Part shown: piece by piece, positions 61,536 to 64,000 of the stretch
Layout: each line of letters starts with the position of its first letter
Numbering within the stretch: position 1 is the stretch's first letter
Origin: Butyrivibrio proteoclasticus
Lineage (GTDB): Bacteria > Bacillota > Clostridia > Lachnospirales > Lachnospiraceae
Assembly (NCBI RefSeq): GCF_900115735.1
Contig: NZ_FOXO01000024.1
Span: forward strand, 1 to 64,000
Direction of reading: 5' to 3'
DNA length: 64,000 bases
The notes under the pieces: model-generated
What the model was told of the DNA's origin: nothing
The model's database searches: none
What the model saw: the letters and a program-made list of their open reading frames with translations, nothing else
Position numbers and translations under genes: made by a program

Positions 61536-61576
61536 ATAGTAAAAACGCTTGATGCACTACTGAATGCATCAAGCGT
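61536..61576 (-). terminator. terminator after transglutaminase/DUF4214 gene
   Basis: ACGCTTGATGCA (61545-61556) and TGCATCAAGCGT (61565-61576) with TTTTTAC after it on the minus strand. It follows copy 2 of the 147-bp repeat, the same order as at 49081-49267. Confidence 0.85.
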
Positions 61577-61631
61577 CATTTGTATGAGAATAGCCAACTT
61601 TTATAATTTGAATTTTTTCTTACAAATAAAC

Positions 61632-61778
61632 ATATATTCTTGAACATAAAGTTCAAGAATATATCAACCATGCCAAATTGAATCGACTACGTCGATGAGG
61701 CATGGTTGACCCTTGTATCACCTTCTCACGAAACCCGCAGCAAGTGCGGGTTTCTGTAATTTCATTTAATAAGTCATA
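61632..61778 (-). repeat. 147-bp three-hairpin repeat, copy 2
   Basis: Identical to 49121-49267 in the same orientation. It begins 3 bp after the stop codon of the DUF4214 gene at 61782 (minus strand). Sequences on either side of the two copies differ, so the identity ends sharply at both ends. Confidence 0.9.
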
Positions 61779-61781
61779 ATT

Positions 61782-63833
61782 TTATAATCCGTACTGAGCC
61801 ATGATATTGCTAAATTCCTGTGAGTTTGCAAATCCGCTTATAACTCCATCACGGGTATATTCACCTCTATCAAGCTGTCCTACCCAGTTTGCAAGTCCTG
61901 CATCATCATACTCTCTTCCGAGGAATGTGCGATACAGAACCTTTACAAATTCTGTGTTATTAAGGTTTTTATTTGTAAACTCCTGTGAATGGAAGAATCC
62001 GTTTGTTGAAATATTGAGAATATTTTCTCTTGATGGATTGGCATTTATTTTTCCGCACCAGTCATTTAGACCTGCTACATCATACTCTCTTCCAAGTGCT
62101 TTTGTATATAAGCGACTTACAAATTTTGTAACTCCGGCGTTCATATCTCTCGCTTCTGTAAGTGTATAATTTCCCGGTTTAATTCCATATGAAGCACAAA
62201 GCTTTCCAAATTCTTCACTTCCTACGAATCCTGCAAAGATAGCATTTACTGACATTCCTGAATCAAGCCTTGATGTCCAGTCAGCATATCCGCCTTCATC
62301 TGCAGCTCTCCCAAGCATTGACTGATAACAATCATTTACTATTTCACCATTGGATTTTCCTTTACTTCCATATTCCTGGGAGCAAAGAACTCCTTGAACT
62401 ATATCTACTGCATTTTTCTCTCCACTAGTAAGCTGCCTGGTCCAATCATTTAAACCTTGCTCCTCCGCATCACGTCCCAATGCAACACGGTATAGTCGTT
62501 TTACAAAAGCCTTAGCATCTCCGCCTGTCTCCTGCTCCTGATCATCTGAATTTTGCTCTTTAATTAATGTAAGCTCGCTCTCGCTTCTCATATTATTGTA
62601 GTTAGAATCATCATAGTAATAGCATACTGTATATGAAGGATGATTTATCTTATATCCCCACAATTCCTGGTCATTCACTGTCTGATACACTTTCCCACTT
62701 TCGCCTTTCATGAAAAGAATATCAGGAGCGCCGAACATTCCATCATCGCAATTGGTCACATCAACCAGATAATTTTCATTATTCTTAAGTTGAACTACAT
62801 TCCACATGTGGCGTTCAGGGGCTTCATTATCTACATCAAGATATCCGGCGGCCAAACGACATTCCACTTCAGATGAAGAAAATTCTGTCAGGTCGCATAG
62901 ATATTTAAATGCCTTGGCATAACCTTCACAGACAACTTTCGTTGAACTATCATTGTCAAAAACATAAATTATCTGCCTGTGGTCGCTATTTATCCATGTT
63001 CCAAAAGCATAGTCAACCAAATTACAAATTGAATTCTTATAATATGTGAGTTTTTCTGAATCAGTCAGTGATTTGGCCTGGTTTACTATGTCACTTGCGT
63101 TAGCAAGAGCATTTTTGGCAACTGATGTCTTATTGATATCTACTTCAAAGTCACTTTTGGCATATGTATCAGATACAACTATATTTAATTCATAGCTTCC
63201 TCCTTCACGTGGCTTTACTGTAATGGAGTCATCGGTATGACTTACCTCCTGTACTTGTGGATAGTTCAAACTAGTAGATCCGGATGACCAATATAGATAA
63301 TATGGAACATCTGCAACTATTGCATCATATACTTTTCCAAATCCAGGTTCTTTTGCTGTATTGTGTATATAATCTCTAACTTTGATCAACGCATCATCTT
63401 TATTAGAGTCAGTGATTTGAGTCATACCAATTTCTGACGCAGAAAACGTAAATGTATCATCTGCTCCATATATACTACTGTAGGGAATTGAAAATTTCGC
63501 TGATTCCCTCTCACCATTGGCAACCTGTATGATTTGGGATTTCAATATCTCATAAACTGTTTTTCCATATTTTGTAAGTGCACTTTTTGCTGCATAATAT
63601 CCAGTATCTGAATCTTCACAATTATATTCTTCTATTGCAATTCCATCTTGCAAGCTCATAAGATGGTCAATATATTGATCATAAAGCGCATTATTATCCA
63701 GCTTATACTCTACTTCTTCAAAATTGGGGTCTTCCTCTGCATTAGCATAAATTGGCATCGTAGCCAAAGTTAACATTGCCATGGAAACAATGCCCAATTT
63801 CATTCCCCACTTTTTCAAAGCCTTTCTCTTCAT
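61782..63833 (-). CDS. secreted transglutaminase-like/DUF4214 protein
   Basis: A 683-residue protein with a signal peptide (LGIVSMAMLTLATMPIYANA). A transglutaminase-like domain at about 240-400 has the Cys-His-Asp triad in VVCEGYAKAFKYLC, ERHMWNVVQL and YLVDVTNCDDG. Four DUF4214 repeats at about 445-683 end IMAQYGL. Bacterial members of this fold are often proteases or peptidoglycan-related. The ATG at 63833 has GGGGGAA upstream; a TTG seven codons earlier is less likely. The C-terminal 230 residues are almost the same as in the 59305 protein, a sign of recent exchange. Confidence 0.87.
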   Translation of the reverse strand: MKRKALKKWGMKLGIVSMAMLTLATMPIYANAEEDPNFEEVEYKLDNNALYDQYIDHLMSLQDGIAIEEYNCEDSDTGYYAAKSALTKYGKTVYEILKSQIIQVANGERESAKFSIPYSSIYGADDTFTFSASEIGMTQITDSNKDDALIKVRDYIHNTAKEPGFGKVYDAIVADVPYYLYWSSGSTSLNYPQVQEVSHTDDSITVKPREGGSYELNIVVSDTYAKSDFEVDINKTSVAKNALANASDIVNQAKSLTDSEKLTYYKNSICNLVDYAFGTWINSDHRQIIYVFDNDSSTKVVCEGYAKAFKYLCDLTEFSSSEVECRLAAGYLDVDNEAPERHMWNVVQLKNNENYLVDVTNCDDGMFGAPDILFMKGESGKVYQTVNDQELWGYKINHPSYTVCYYYDDSNYNNMRSESELTLIKEQNSDDQEQETGGDAKAFVKRLYRVALGRDAEEQGLNDWTRQLTSGEKNAVDIVQGVLCSQEYGSKGKSNGEIVNDCYQSMLGRAADEGGYADWTSRLDSGMSVNAIFAGFVGSEEFGKLCASYGIKPGNYTLTEARDMNAGVTKFVSRLYTKALGREYDVAGLNDWCGKINANPSRENILNISTNGFFHSQEFTNKNLNNTEFVKVLYRTFLGREYDDAGLANWVGQLDRGEYTRDGVISGFANSQEFSNIMAQYGL

Positions 63834-64000
63834 TTTATTCCCCCAATTCCCCAATATATGGTATGTTTTTTACCGTTACAATTAAACATTACCACAAAAT
63901 ATAGCTATACGCTATATTGTATAAGTTCTGTGGTTAAGAAAATCTTAAGGATTTTCGTACGTAAATCTTAAGATTTTGATGACATTATGAATTTTGTGCT
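63834..64000 (-). promoter_or_regulatory. upstream region of the transglutaminase/DUF4214 gene
   Basis: Contains AAAATCTTAA (63939-63948) and TTAAGATTTT (63968-63977), a 10-bp inverted repeat, and a stretch just before the gene (ATACCATATATTGG in minus reading) shared with the remnant at 61425. No gene is seen. A clear -35/-10 pair is not evident. Confidence 0.45.

Overview
The window comes from a low-GC Gram-positive anaerobe of the family Lachnospiraceae, most likely Butyrivibrio or Pseudobutyrivibrio. The evidence is the 5' end of a clostridial-type 16S rRNA gene, a Lachnospiraceae-style Tad/Flp pilus locus (DUF5702, FHA and two prepilin peptidases), a flagellin/FliS pair, the sufCBDSU operon, and a large family of secreted DUF4214 proteins. 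Assignment to a genus is inference; no database was searched.

Layout. 1-158 is the start of a 16S rRNA gene (minus strand), driven by two tandem consensus promoters. 662-8163 is an integrated mobile element in the 3' end of a tRNA-Ser(GCT) gene, bounded by 25-bp direct repeats. It carries a tyrosine integrase, a geminivirus/circovirus-like Rep (HUH nickase plus SF3 helicase), a helix-turn-helix protein, several small unrecognised genes, a membrane-anchored SH3 protein and a strongly structured non-coding segment. It looks like an integrated pCRESS-type plasmid. 8351-12688 holds housekeeping genes (MGMT-like protein, two-subunit fumarase, HIT protein, rhomboid protease, flavodoxin/SCP2 fusion). 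12727-22371 is a Tad/Flp pilus locus read on the minus strand. 22482-27239 holds FliS, flagellin and a large flagellin-linked protein. 27331-33842 is a tatD-rsmA-TPR/ATPase-glgB operon. 34028-34331 is tRNA-Lys followed by a multibranched palindromic element. 34341-36930 holds a radical SAM enzyme and, divergently, a paralogue that has lost the cluster cysteines. 36966-42551 is a sufCBDSU operon with a TetR gene at its end and a 23-bp palindromic operator over its promoter. 42729-44238 holds tRNA-Gly, a Fur-type box, a metal exporter and a Fur-family regulator. 44324-49075 holds two lipoproteins, a DUF3810 putative metalloprotease and an OmpR-type two-component system.

49121-63833 is the second accessory region. 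Five large secreted proteins each join four DUF4214 repeats to a different module: FxLYD-like, redoxin-CAP-InlB, lamin-tail/CotH, beta-helix or transglutaminase. A polytopic membrane protein and a methyltransferase lie among them. An identical 147-bp, three-hairpin repeat follows two of the DUF4214 genes directly, and an internally deleted DUF4214 remnant survives at 61263-61425. Together these suggest cassette shuffling of surface proteins.

The strongest candidates for something undescribed are the integrated CRESS-type element with its structured RNA or origin, the DUF4214 gene set with its 3' repeat, and the clusterless radical SAM partner.
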